Source: Clostridia bacterium
Lineage (GTDB): Bacteria; Bacillota; Clostridia; Oscillospirales; Acutalibacteraceae
Direction of reading: 5' to 3'
NCBI GenBank assembly: GCA_017410605.1
Contig: JAFQQN010000002.1
Span: forward strand, 1-64,000
Length of the DNA stretch: 64,000 nt
The notes beneath the pieces are model-generated. The model had not been told where the DNA came from and did not search any database. It saw only the letters and a list, made by a program, of their open reading frames with translations. The position numbers and the translations under genes were made by a program. This document shows, one piece after another, positions 9,743-18,589 of this stretch (the stretch's first letter is position 1; each line of letters starts with the position of its first letter).

Positions 9743-11035
9743 ATGAAGAACTTTTTTAAGACTGATGTTTTAATAGCCGGTTCGGGTTGTGCAGGGCTTT
9801 ATTTAGCTATTAATCTTCCAAGAAATAAAAAAATAACTGTTATTACAAAGGCCAAGGCAGAGGAATGTGATTCTTTTCTTGCCCAAGGCGGAATTTGTAT
9901 GCTAAAGGACGAAGGGGACTTTGACAGTTTTTTTGAAGACACCTTAAAAGCAGGTCATTATGAAAACGACAGAAAAAGCGTAGAACTTATGATAAAGGGT
10001 TCAAGGGACGTGCTTTCAGACCTTTTGAACTGTGGTGTTGAATTTAATAAAGACCAAAACGGTAACTTTGCCTTTACAAAAGAGGGCGCTCACTCTAAAA
10101 GCAGAATACTCTTTCATAAAGATATTACCGGAAAGGAAATTACTTCTAAACTACTTAGCAAAGCCCGAAGTCTTTCAAATATAGAAATACTTGAAAGCAC
10201 AACCCTTTTGGATATTTGGGAAGAAAATAACCGTTGCCTTGGTGGAGTAGTTAAAACTTCTAAGGGCGAACTTCTACTTATTGGCGCAAACCAAACAGTT
10301 CTTGCTACGGGGGGAATTGGAGGGCTTTATAAGCACTCTACAAACTATTCTCACCTCACAGGCGATGCTTTAGCCATAGCATTAAAGCATAATATACCCG
10401 TAAGGGATATAAGCTATGTTCAAATACACCCAACTACCCTTTATTCAGAGGATAAAGACAGAAGTTTTCTCATTTCTGAATCGGTAAGGGGTGAGGGCGC
10501 AAGGCTTTACGGCAAGAATAAAAAGCCATTCACAAATGAACTTTTACCCAGAGATTTGCTAACTAAAGAAATTACAGAGCAAATGAAAAAAGAGGGCAGC
10601 AACTTTGTGTGGGAGGACTTAAGCTGTATTCCGAAAAAAGAGCTTGAAAACCATTTTCCAAATATTATTGAGCATTGCTACCAAAAAGGCTATGATGTTT
10701 TTAAAGAGTGTATTCCTGTTGTTCCGGCCCAACATTATTTTATGGGCGGCGTTAAAATCGACTATGATGGGCAAACCTCTTTAAATAAGCTTTACGCAGT
10801 AGGGGAAACGGCCTGTAACGGTGTTCACGGTAAAAACAGACTGGCTAGTAATTCTCTTTTAGAAAGTCTTGTCTTTGCTAAAAGAGCGGCTTTAAAAATT
10901 GCAGAGGATACTGAGGAATTAGATATAGCAGGTCTAAGCTTACCCTGTTTGAAAAAATATGAAGATACAAAAGCCTTAGAAAATCACTATAAACAAATTG
11001 TACTTGAAAAAATAAAGGAGAATGAAAATGTTTGA
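9743..11035 (+). CDS. nadB: L-aspartate oxidase NadB, short form
   Basis: FAD enzyme that oxidises L-aspartate to iminoaspartate for NadA. The dinucleotide motif GSGCAG lies near residue 12, and the family blocks HPTTLY, SVRGEGARLYG and NRLASNSLLESLVFAKRA are present. At 430 residues it lacks the C-terminal helical domain of the roughly 540-residue enterobacterial enzyme, a form common in Clostridia, which probably use fumarate rather than oxygen as acceptor (inference). The start ATG at 9743 lies just after the nadA stop; a GTG at 9734 is in frame but coincides with the probable ribosome site. Confidence 0.94.
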   Translation: MKNFFKTDVLIAGSGCAGLYLAINLPRNKKITVITKAKAEECDSFLAQGGICMLKDEGDFDSFFEDTLKAGHYENDRKSVELMIKGSRDVLSDLLNCGVEFNKDQNGNFAFTKEGAHSKSRILFHKDITGKEITSKLLSKARSLSNIEILESTTLLDIWEENNRCLGGVVKTSKGELLLIGANQTVLATGGIGGLYKHSTNYSHLTGDALAIALKHNIPVRDISYVQIHPTTLYSEDKDRSFLISESVRGEGARLYGKNKKPFTNELLPRDLLTKEITEQMKKEGSNFVWEDLSCIPKKELENHFPNIIEHCYQKGYDVFKECIPVVPAQHYFMGGVKIDYDGQTSLNKLYAVGETACNGVHGKNRLASNSLLESLVFAKRAALKIAEDTEELDIAGLSLPCLKKYEDTKALENHYKQIVLEKIKENENV

Positions 11036-11882
11036 CCCGGTTACTTTAAAATTACAGGTAGAGCCGCTTATTTTAAGCGCTCTTAAAGAAGATATTACCA
11101 GTGAAGATGTGTCTACCAACAGCGTTATGCCTAATAGTGTACAGGGTACAGTAGACCTTATTTGCAAAGAAGACGGTGTTATTTGTGGTTTACAGGTGTT
11201 TGAAAGGGTTTTTACACTTTTAGACGAAAATGTTAAGGTAGAGTTTTTTGCAAATGATGGCGATGAGGTATCAAAGGGAGATTTGGTTGGCAAGCTTTAC
11301 GGTGATATAAGAGTTTTGCTTTGCGGGGAAAGAACGGCTTTAAATTATCTTCAACGAATGAGCGGAATTGCCACCTATACAAGACAGGTTTCTGCTCTGC
11401 TTGAGGGTAGCAATACTACCTTGTTAGATACAAGAAAAACCACTCCAAATAACAGAATATTTGAAAAATACTCTGTGAGAGTTGGCGGCGGAAAAAATCA
11501 TAGATATAACCTTTCTGACGGTGTACTTCTTAAGGATAACCATATTGGTGCCGCCGGTGGCGTAAAAGAGGCTGTTAAAATGGCTAAGGAATATGCCCCC
11601 TTTGTAAGAAAAATTGAGGTTGAGGTTGAAACCTTTGAAATGGTAAAAGATGCTATAGAGGCAGGGGCAGATATAATTATGCTTGATAATATGTCCCATA
11701 GCGAAATTAAAACTGCTATGGAATATATTAATAAAAGAGCAGAGGTAGAGGTTTCGGGTAATGTTACAAAAGAAAACATTGCCGCCCTTACCGATTTGGG
11801 TGTAGATTATATTTCCAGCGGAGCCCTAACTCATTCAGCACCAATTTTAGATTTATCTCTTAAGAATTTACACGCTATTTAA
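11028..11882 (+). CDS. nadC: Nicotinate-nucleotide pyrophosphorylase NadC
   Basis: Converts quinolinate plus PRPP to nicotinate mononucleotide, CO2 and pyrophosphate. The 284-residue protein has the quinolinate-binding signatures [33 protein letters not shown] and the late VSGNV and SSGALTHSAP motifs. Two ATGs are possible, at 11022 and 11028; the second has aaggag at the better distance of about seven bases. It overlaps the end of nadB by eight bases, indicating translational coupling. Confidence 0.95.
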   Translation: MFDPVTLKLQVEPLILSALKEDITSEDVSTNSVMPNSVQGTVDLICKEDGVICGLQVFERVFTLLDENVKVEFFANDGDEVSKGDLVGKLYGDIRVLLCGERTALNYLQRMSGIATYTRQVSALLEGSNTTLLDTRKTTPNNRIFEKYSVRVGGGKNHRYNLSDGVLLKDNHIGAAGGVKEAVKMAKEYAPFVRKIEVEVETFEMVKDAIEAGADIIMLDNMSHSEIKTAMEYINKRAEVEVSGNVTKENIAALTDLGVDYISSGALTHSAPILDLSLKNLHAI

Positions 11883-11905
11883 TTTTTTATGAGTGAGGTT
11901 TAATT

Positions 11906-12451
11906 ATGAATGGAGAACAGCGCCGAGAAAAGCTTATAAAAATGCTGTCCCAAAGCCAAAATGTTGTTTCTGCAACAGCTTTAGCTAATACTTTTGGGGT
12001 TAGTCGTCAGGTTATTGTTCAAGATGTTGCATTGCTCAGGGCCTCCGGCTTTGAAATTGCTTCCCTTGCGAGAGGCTATAAAATTGAAAAAAAGGCGGCG
12101 GCAAGACGTGCCTTTAAGGTAAAACATTCTGACAGTGATGTAGAAAAAGAGCTAAACCTTATTGTTGATATGGGCGGTAAGGTTATAGACGTTTTTGTTT
12201 TTCACAGAACCTATGGAACCGTTAGGGCAAAAATGGACATTAAATCCAGAGTAGAGGTTCAAAGATTTTTAAAGGAACTGACAACAGGAAAATCAAGCCT
12301 TTTAAAAAATGTTACAGAGGGTTATCATTATCATACTGTTGAGGCCGAAGACGAGGAAGTTTTAGATATGATTGAAGAGAAGCTTCGTGAAAACTCATTT
12401 TTGGCCCCCCTCACAGAATATGAACCGGAAGAAATAAATAAGAACCTATAG
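11906..12451 (+). CDS. niaR: NiaR transcriptional repressor of NAD synthesis
   Basis: A 181-residue regulator with an N-terminal winged-helix HTH (residues about 5-60, SQNVVSATALANTFGVSRQ) and a C-terminal 3H domain named for three conserved histidines (visible in VFHRTYGTV and GYHYHTVE). Characterised NiaR/YrxA proteins bind nicotinate and repress NAD synthesis or niacin uptake genes. As last gene of the nad operon it very likely acts on the palindrome in the nadA promoter, giving autoregulation. Ribosome site gtgagg precedes the ATG. Confidence 0.92.
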   Translation: MNGEQRREKLIKMLSQSQNVVSATALANTFGVSRQVIVQDVALLRASGFEIASLARGYKIEKKAAARRAFKVKHSDSDVEKELNLIVDMGGKVIDVFVFHRTYGTVRAKMDIKSRVEVQRFLKELTTGKSSLLKNVTEGYHYHTVEAEDEEVLDMIEEKLRENSFLAPLTEYEPEEINKNL

Positions 12452-12452
12452 T

Positions 12453-12505
12453 TATTTCACCCTGTAAAAAGCCAAATTATTGTTGCTTTTTGCAGGGTGA
12501 AATTG
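12453..12505 (+). terminator. Long stem-loop at the end of the nad operon
   Basis: TTTCACCCTGTAAAAAGC (12455-12472) pairs with GCTTTTTGCAGGGTGAAA (about 12485-12502) with one interruption. No long T-run follows on the plus strand, so termination may be leaky; it may also stabilise the message. Confidence 0.55.
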
Positions 12506-12570
12506 TATAATAACTTTGTTAATATGTGTTTTTGTCGTCTTAAAACTTGTTAAAGAAAGGAAAATTTAAA

Positions 12571-13329
12571 GTGAAAATTCTAGACCAACTTAACAGCTGG
12601 CCGCTTTTTCTAATAAGCGGTGGAATTATTCTTTTTGTTGCCTTGCTTAGTATAGTTTTTATGGTTCGTGCTTACAAGGCCGGTGTGGCAATAGGAATGG
12701 ACAAAACAAAACTTCGCCGCACAATAACCTCTAGTGCAACCTTCACCTTGCTTCCTAGTGTAAGTATTCTTTTAGGTGTTATTGCGCTTTCCGGTAGTTT
12801 GGGGCTTCCTCTTCCTTGGCTTAGACTTTCGGTTATAGGCGCCCTGCATTATGAAACCAGTGTGGCCGATATTGCCGCAAAAGAGGTTGGACTTACAGGT
12901 CTTAATATTTCAGAAATGTCACCTGAGGCTTTTACTACAATTGCCCTTTTAATGTCTGTAGGAATAATTTGGGGCGTTGTTTTAATGGCTGTATTCGGCA
13001 AGTCCTACAGTAAAAAGTTTCAAAGTAAGCCCAATGTTAAAAAAAGCGGTAGAAGCTTTGGCGATGACGCTATGACTGCAATGTTCATTGGTCTTATTAC
13101 TGCATATATAGGAAGCTATATTGGTCAGTTTGTTCAGCTTCAAAAGGGCTCTTTGGTGTTTACAGGCGAATATCTTCAGCTTATAGCCTTAATCTTTTCG
13201 GCAATTGCTATGATAATTTTTGAATATTTCAGTAATAAGAAAAATATGTCCTGGCTTGAAAATTTTTCTATTGCAGGTAGTATGATTGTGGGAATGGCCG
13301 CCGCTGTTGTTTGCGGAATAATATTTTAA
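12571..13329 (+). CDS. DUF5058 family integral membrane protein
   Basis: A 252-residue protein with about six to seven hydrophobic helices, matching the uncharacterised DUF5058 family of Clostridia. It always seems to travel with a second membrane protein, here 13342-14061, with which it probably makes a two-component carrier. The start is GTG at 12571 (MKILDQLNSW), nine bases after aaagga; the longer TTG reading places the ribosome site inside the gene. The downstream M20 peptidase suggests transport of a peptide or amino-acid derivative, but that is inference. Confidence 0.75.
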   Translation: MKILDQLNSWPLFLISGGIILFVALLSIVFMVRAYKAGVAIGMDKTKLRRTITSSATFTLLPSVSILLGVIALSGSLGLPLPWLRLSVIGALHYETSVADIAAKEVGLTGLNISEMSPEAFTTIALLMSVGIIWGVVLMAVFGKSYSKKFQSKPNVKKSGRSFGDDAMTAMFIGLITAYIGSYIGQFVQLQKGSLVFTGEYLQLIALIFSAIAMIIFEYFSNKKNMSWLENFSIAGSMIVGMAAAVVCGIIF

Positions 13330-13341
13330 GGGGGTGTAGTA

Positions 13342-14061
13342 ATGGATATTAACCGAAAGGATAAAATTTTTCATAAATATAACGAGGGTACTCACCTTAT
13401 TGGAAGAATAGGCCTTGCTATTGGAATATTACTTTTAGTAGGTTCACCCTTTTTAATGGGCTTTGCTTTAGATGCTATGCCTAATCTTTCGGCCTTTGCT
13501 AAGGGGCTTGGCAAAATAGCTTTAGTTTACATTCCAAGCTGTATAGTAGAATTTTTAATTTACACACCAATGCTTGGTGCCGGTGGAGGCTATCTTGCCT
13601 TTATTACAGGAAATCTTATTAATATGAAAATACCCTGTGCTTTAAATGCAAAGGAAATTGCCGACACAAAAACCGGAACCCCCGAAAATGAAATTGTTTC
13701 AACCCTTTCCATTGCCACCTCTTCTTTGGTAACCACTTTGGTTATTGCTTTGGGTGTTATGCTTATTATTCCTCTGCGCCCAATTTTAGAGGCCGAGGTG
13801 CTGCAGCCTGCTTTTAACAATGTTGTTCCTGCTCTTTTTGGCGCAATGGCAACAAGATACTTCCGTAAAGGTAAACAAATTGTGGCAATACCCTTGGTTT
13901 TAATGTCCTTGCTTTTTGTTTTTGTTCCCTCAATGATAAGCAATGTTGCTATCTTAATGCTGGTAAGCGGTGCTATTGCAATTGCACATGCCTGGTTACG
14001 TTTTAAAAAGGAAAGCAAAAAAATAGATGTTAATAACCAAAATTCAAATGAGGAACAGTAA
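13342..14061 (+). CDS. Integral membrane protein, partner of DUF5058 protein
   Basis: A 239-residue, multi-helix membrane protein with a strong ribosome site (aagggggtg) 12 bases after the DUF5058 stop. Notable is the loop YTPMLGAGGGYLAFITGN, a Gly-rich re-entrant-like segment of the kind used in carriers. The C-terminus is a charged tail (KKESKKIDVNNQNSNEEQ). I do not recognise a characterised family. Tight spacing on both sides (12 and 2 bases) says it works with its neighbours, likely as the second half of a transporter. Confidence 0.7.
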   Translation: MDINRKDKIFHKYNEGTHLIGRIGLAIGILLLVGSPFLMGFALDAMPNLSAFAKGLGKIALVYIPSCIVEFLIYTPMLGAGGGYLAFITGNLINMKIPCALNAKEIADTKTGTPENEIVSTLSIATSSLVTTLVIALGVMLIIPLRPILEAEVLQPAFNNVVPALFGAMATRYFRKGKQIVAIPLVLMSLLFVFVPSMISNVAILMLVSGAIAIAHAWLRFKKESKKIDVNNQNSNEEQ

Positions 14062-14063
14062 AA

Positions 14064-15518
14064 ATGAAAACAATTTTATATATAATTTTAGTTTTGTTGT
14101 GCCTTATAGTACTGCTGTTGTTAGCGGCAGTCATAAGAACCCTGTTGCTTAGCCCAAAGAAAACAGAATATTCACTTTCAACCGATAAGAAAAGAGTAGA
14201 CCTTTATTCCGAAAAACTTTCTAAAATGGTTGCAATGGAAACTGTTTCACGCAGAGGCGACGAAGATATCGCCAAATTCTTAAACTTTCATAAGCTTTTA
14301 GAAGAGCTTTTTCCTAAAACCTTTGCAGTGTGTGAAAAAATTAATATAGACGGCAACCTGGTTTTAAAATGGAAAGGTAAAAATAATATGGCACCTATAT
14401 GGCTTATGAGTCATATGGATGTTGTAGAAGCTAACGGAGATTGGCAATATCCCCCTTTTTCGGGTGCTATTGCCGAGGATAAGGTGTGGGGAAGAGGCTC
14501 GGCCGATACTAAGTGCAGTCTTATGGCATTTTTACAGGCAACTGAAGAAATGATAGAAGAAGGCTATGAACCGGCCTGTGATGTTTATCTTGCAAGTAGC
14601 TGTACCGAAGAAATAGGTGGTAGCGGTGGGCCAAAACTTGCCGCTTGGCTTAAAAAACAGGGTATAAAACTTTTTATGCTTTGTGATGAGGGCGGAAGTA
14701 TAGTAGAAGAACCGGTGGGCGGTGTTCCCGGTAATTTTGCCGCCGTTGGTATCTTTGAAAAGGGATATGGAGATATGCGATTTGTTGCCAAAAGCAACGG
14801 CGGTCATGCCAGTGCTCCTAAAAGGAATACACCCATTGTGCGCCTTGCTAAGTTTGTGGCTGACGTTGAAAAGCATTATCCCTTTAAATCTAAATACTCT
14901 CCGGCTGTTATTCAAATGTTTAAAACCTTGTCGCCATATACAACAAATTTTGGTCTTCGCTTTGTTTTTTCTAATATATGGCTTTTTAAACCTATTTTAT
15001 TAAAAGTTTTACCCCTTTTAAGTGCCCAAGGTGCGGCAATGGTAAGAACAACAATTGCATTTACAATGCAAAGTGGCTCAGACGGTTATAATGTAATACC
15101 CCAAGAGGCAACTGTTTCGGCCAATTTACGTTTTATTCCTCATCAGGGCGCTGATGAAAGCATTAAGGTTATAAGCGAAAGGGCTGCTAAATTTGGTGTA
15201 GAGGCCGAGGTGGTATATAAGGGTAACCCTTCAAACTCTTTAAACCTTGACGGTGAGCAGTTTAAAATGGTTAAAGAGTGTATTTCTAAGGTTTTCCCCG
15301 GAATTGGAATTATGCCTTATGTAGTAACAGGTGCAACCGATTCAAGGTTTTATGATGAGGTTTGTGATAATTGTGTAAGATTCAGCCCTGTAAAGTATGG
15401 GCCTGAACAAATGGCAGGAATGCACGGGTTAAATGAAAATATTGAGGCTGGTACCTTGCCCGGAGCTGTTGATTATTATAAAGCAATTATTACCGCACAG
15501 GAAAGTAGAATAAAATAA
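14064..15518 (+). CDS. Membrane-anchored M20 family metallopeptidase
   Basis: Zinc-dependent carboxypeptidase or deacylase-type hydrolase of 484 residues. An N-terminal helix (about 3-28) anchors it to the membrane. Metal and catalytic residues are visible: His117 and Asp119 in SHMDVV, Asp148 in GRGSADTK, Glu182-Glu183 in CTEEIGG, and the dimerisation-domain GGHAS. It probably releases amino acids from peptides or acylated amino acids. The ATG is two bases after the membrane-protein stop, so all three genes form one unit that ends in a hairpin terminator at 15534. Confidence 0.88.
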   Translation: MKTILYIILVLLCLIVLLLLAAVIRTLLLSPKKTEYSLSTDKKRVDLYSEKLSKMVAMETVSRRGDEDIAKFLNFHKLLEELFPKTFAVCEKINIDGNLVLKWKGKNNMAPIWLMSHMDVVEANGDWQYPPFSGAIAEDKVWGRGSADTKCSLMAFLQATEEMIEEGYEPACDVYLASSCTEEIGGSGGPKLAAWLKKQGIKLFMLCDEGGSIVEEPVGGVPGNFAAVGIFEKGYGDMRFVAKSNGGHASAPKRNTPIVRLAKFVADVEKHYPFKSKYSPAVIQMFKTLSPYTTNFGLRFVFSNIWLFKPILLKVLPLLSAQGAAMVRTTIAFTMQSGSDGYNVIPQEATVSANLRFIPHQGADESIKVISERAAKFGVEAEVVYKGNPSNSLNLDGEQFKMVKECISKVFPGIGIMPYVVTGATDSRFYDEVCDNCVRFSPVKYGPEQMAGMHGLNENIEAGTLPGAVDYYKAIITAQESRIK

Positions 15519-15533
15519 TATAATATAAGTTTT

Positions 15534-15554
15534 AAGGCCGCTTTGCGGCCTTTT
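15534..15554 (+). terminator. Rho-independent terminator after the M20 operon
   Basis: AAGGCCGC (15534-15541), loop, GCGGCCTT (15545-15552) followed by TT and ttgtg. Confidence 0.85.
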
Positions 15555-15560
15555 GTGTTA

Positions 15561-15589
15561 TTGACTATTTTAAGTAATAATGTTAAAAT
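15561..15589 (+). promoter_or_regulatory. Promoter of the deo operon
   Basis: TTGACT (15561-15566), 17-base spacer, TAAAAT (15584-15589), 30 bases before the deoC start. The ribosome site is the G-rich tttggggg. Confidence 0.7.
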
Positions 15590-15619
15590 TAAATAAAGAA
15601 ACAGTTTGGGGGAATTACT

Positions 15620-16309
15620 ATGGATATAAATAATATTTTAGAGGCTGTAGACCACACTTTGCTTAGTCAGACTGCCACTTGGGAAGAGATTAAGTCTATT
15701 TGCGATGATGGAATTAAATACAAAACCGCTTCTGTTTGTATTCCACCAAGCTTTGTTAAACAGGCAAAAGAATATGTTGGTGACAAACTAAAAATTTGTA
15801 CAGTAATTGGCTTTCCTAACGGCTACAATACCACGGCTGTTAAATGCTTTGAAACAGAAGAGGCCGTAAGCCTTGGGGCCGATGAAATAGATATGGTTAT
15901 TAATTTGGGTTGGCTAAAAGATAAAAAATATGACCTTGTTTTAGAAGAAATCAAGTCTGTTAAAGCAGCCTGTAACGGAAAGCTTCTAAAGGTTATTATT
16001 GAAACCTGTCTGCTTAGTCGTGAAGAAAAAATTAAAATGTGCAAAATAGTATCAAGCTCGGGTGCTGATTATATTAAAACCTCTACAGGCTTTTCCACCG
16101 GCGGAGCAACAGTAGAAGATATAAAGCTTTTTAAAGAATTTTGTTCGGGAGATATTAAAATTAAAGCGGCGGGTGGAATTTCAAGTCTTGAAGATGCCGA
16201 TGAGTTTTTAAAATTAGGCGCTAACCGTCTTGGCACAAGCCGAATTGTTAAACTAGTAAAAGAAAGTGAGGGTGAGGGTAATGGCAAACTATCCAACACC
16301 GCATATTAA
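15620..16309 (+). CDS. deoC: Deoxyribose-phosphate aldolase DeoC
   Basis: Cleaves 2-deoxyribose 5-phosphate to glyceraldehyde 3-phosphate and acetaldehyde. Schiff-base Lys153 is in [12 protein letters not shown] and the second essential Lys182 in KIKAAGGIS. The 229-residue length is typical. It is first in deoC-deoD-deoB-cdd-pdp, a complete route from nucleosides to central carbon metabolism, and its last 29 bases overlap the deoD start, indicating coupled translation. Confidence 0.96.
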   Translation: MDINNILEAVDHTLLSQTATWEEIKSICDDGIKYKTASVCIPPSFVKQAKEYVGDKLKICTVIGFPNGYNTTAVKCFETEEAVSLGADEIDMVINLGWLKDKKYDLVLEEIKSVKAACNGKLLKVIIETCLLSREEKIKMCKIVSSSGADYIKTSTGFSTGGATVEDIKLFKEFCSGDIKIKAAGGISSLEDADEFLKLGANRLGTSRIVKLVKESEGEGNGKLSNTAY

Positions 16310-17027
16310 TGCAACACCAAGTGATTTTGCAAAAACTGTTTTAATGCCGGGTGACCCTTTGAGGGCAAAGTTTATTGCTGAAAACTTTTTAGAAGAGGCA
16401 AAGCTTGTTAATAACGTAAGGGGTATTCAAGGCTATACAGGCAAATACTGCTCAGTAGATGTTTCGGTTATGGCAAGTGGAATGGGTATGCCGTCAATGG
16501 GTATTTATTCTTACGAGCTTTATAACTTTTTTGGTGTAGAAAATATTATTCGTATTGGCTCTGCGGGTGCAATAAGCCCAAATATTAAGGTTAGAGATAT
16601 AGTTATTGGTATGGGGGCTTGCACAAACTCTAACTTTGCAAATCAATATAATCTTCCCGGCACTTTCGCACCCGTTTGCAGTTATAAAATGCTTAAAACT
16701 GCTACTAAGATAGCCGAAGAAATGAAAGCTGTATACCACGTGGGTAATCTGCTTTCTTCTGATACATTTTATTCAGACGAAGAGGGTGTGCCTGACACCT
16801 TTAAATCGGCAAATGCTTGGGGTAAAATGGGGGTAATGGCGGTTGAAATGGAGGCCGCCGCCCTTTATATGAATGCCGCCCGTTTGGGTAAAAATGCCCT
16901 TGCTATTTGTACCGTTTCGGACCATATTTTAACAGGGGAGGCAACTACTGCTGAGGAAAGGCAAAATTCTTTTACACAGATGATGGAGCTTGCACTTAAA
17001 ACGGCTGTAGCCTTGGCTGAGGAATAA
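16281..17027 (+). CDS. deoD: Purine-nucleoside phosphorylase, DeoD type
   Basis: Phosphorolyses purine (deoxy)nucleosides to base and (deoxy)ribose 1-phosphate. The 248-residue hexameric-type enzyme starts [11 protein letters not shown], with the phosphate-site segment [37 protein letters not shown], and the substrate motif [13 protein letters not shown] followed by CTVSDH. The start at 16281 gives the family N-terminus and follows gagggt; upstream in-frame codons would extend further into deoC. Confidence 0.95.
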   Translation: MANYPTPHINATPSDFAKTVLMPGDPLRAKFIAENFLEEAKLVNNVRGIQGYTGKYCSVDVSVMASGMGMPSMGIYSYELYNFFGVENIIRIGSAGAISPNIKVRDIVIGMGACTNSNFANQYNLPGTFAPVCSYKMLKTATKIAEEMKAVYHVGNLLSSDTFYSDEEGVPDTFKSANAWGKMGVMAVEMEAAALYMNAARLGKNALAICTVSDHILTGEATTAEERQNSFTQMMELALKTAVALAEE

Positions 17028-17030
17028 TTT

Positions 17031-18191
17031 ATGAAAAGAGTTTTTCTTATTGTTTTAGATTCTTTCGGTATTGGCCAAATGCCTGACGCAGAAAATTTTG
17101 GCGATAAAAACTGTAATACCTTAAAAAGAATTTCGGTATCTAAAAATTTTAATATACCTAATCTTATTTCAATGGGTCTTGGTAATATAGATGGTGTTGA
17201 TTGTCTAGACAAGGTTAATAAGCTGACCGCCGTCGTGGGTAGAATGGCAGAGGCTTCGGCCGGTAAAGATACAACCACCGGTCATTGGGAGATTGCAGGA
17301 ATTATTTCAAAAACACCTATGCCCACATATCCAAATGGCTTTCCAAAAGAGATTATAGACGAATTTGTAAAGCAAACCGGAAGAGAGGTTTTATGTAATA
17401 AACCCTATTCGGGAACCCAGGTTATTGCAGATTACGGTGAAGAGCATTTAAAAACTGGAAAGCTTATTGTTTATACCTCGGCTGATAGTGTTTTTCAAAT
17501 AGCGGCTCACGAAGACAAGGTACCTTTAGAAGAGCTTTATAAATACTGTGAAACAGCAAGAAAAATTTTAGTGGGCAAACACGCCGTGGGCAGAGTTATT
17601 GCAAGACCCTTTGTTGGTGAAAAGGGTGGTTTTACCCGTACGGCTAACAGAAGAGATTTTTCTGTTCTACCGCCAAAAACTACAATGCTTGACGCAATTA
17701 TTAATAGTGGCAAAAGTGTTTTAGCAGTGGGAAAAATTTCCGATATATTTGCGGGGCAGGGTATTAGCGAAAAATTAATTTCTCACTCTAATGAAGAGGG
17801 TATGAGTATAACAAAAAATCTACTTTCAAGAGATTTTAACGGTCTTTGCTTTACTAACCTGGTGGATTTTGATATGCTTTACGGTCACAGACAGGACATT
17901 GACGGTTATGCTAAGGCAATAAGCGAGTTTGATAAATTTTTGCCGGGTTTTCTAAGCAATATGCAAAGCGATGACATTCTTATAATAACAGCCGACCACG
18001 GTTGTGACCCGGGAGATAGCCACACCGACCATACAAGAGAATATGTTCCTGTAATCGTTTGTGGCAAAAAAATTAAGCCAAATAATTTAAATACCTTAAA
18101 AACCTTTGCAGATATTTCTGCAACCGTTTGTGAGTATTTAGAGGTTAGTTTTAAAGGCGATGGCGAGAGCTTTTTAAAGGAGATTTTATGA
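17031..18191 (+). CDS. deoB: Phosphopentomutase DeoB
   Basis: Moves phosphate between C1 and C5 of (deoxy)ribose, linking phosphorylases to DeoC. The 386 residues show the alkaline-phosphatase-superfamily metal sites: DSFGIGQMPDA at the N-terminus, the phosphorylation site GKDTTTGHWE, FVNL-like FTNLVDFD, and TADHGCDPGDSHTDHTRE. Spacing is three bases from deoD, and the stop overlaps cdd by four bases. Confidence 0.96.
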   Translation: MKRVFLIVLDSFGIGQMPDAENFGDKNCNTLKRISVSKNFNIPNLISMGLGNIDGVDCLDKVNKLTAVVGRMAEASAGKDTTTGHWEIAGIISKTPMPTYPNGFPKEIIDEFVKQTGREVLCNKPYSGTQVIADYGEEHLKTGKLIVYTSADSVFQIAAHEDKVPLEELYKYCETARKILVGKHAVGRVIARPFVGEKGGFTRTANRRDFSVLPPKTTMLDAIINSGKSVLAVGKISDIFAGQGISEKLISHSNEEGMSITKNLLSRDFNGLCFTNLVDFDMLYGHRQDIDGYAKAISEFDKFLPGFLSNMQSDDILIITADHGCDPGDSHTDHTREYVPVIVCGKKIKPNNLNTLKTFADISATVCEYLEVSFKGDGESFLKEIL

Positions 18192-18589
18192 CAAATAAGG
18201 AACTTGTAGATTTAGCAATTAAGTCTATGAAAAATTCATATTCCCCTTATTCGGGGTGTACAGTAGGCGCAGCTTTAATTACAAAATCGGGTAAGGTTTT
18301 TACCGGATGTAATGTTGAAAATGCTTCATTTTCTGCCACAGTTTGCGCCGAGCGTACTGCGGTTTTTAAGGCGGTTAGCGAGGGCGAGAAAGAATTTTCT
18401 GCCATTGCTATAGCAGGTGGTAAAGAGGGTAAGGTGCAGGGCTTTATGCCCTGTGGTGTTTGCCGACAGGTTTTATCTGAATTTGGGGCCAAAGATATGA
18501 AAATTTTGGTTGCCAAGGAAGATGGCAACTTTAACACATTTACTTTAAACGAACTTCTTCCCAAAGCCTTTGAGGGTGATTTTATATGA
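18188..18589 (+). CDS. cdd: Cytidine deaminase
   Basis: Deaminates cytidine and deoxycytidine to uridines that Pdp can split. Zinc site: Cys53-Ala-Glu55 (VCAERTA, Glu as proton shuttle) and Cys89/Cys92 (PCGVCRQ). 133 residues, normal for the homotetrameric type. ATGA overlap with deoB and a four-base overlap with pdp. Confidence 0.96.
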   Translation: MTNKELVDLAIKSMKNSYSPYSGCTVGAALITKSGKVFTGCNVENASFSATVCAERTAVFKAVSEGEKEFSAIAIAGGKEGKVQGFMPCGVCRQVLSEFGAKDMKILVAKEDGNFNTFTLNELLPKAFEGDFI

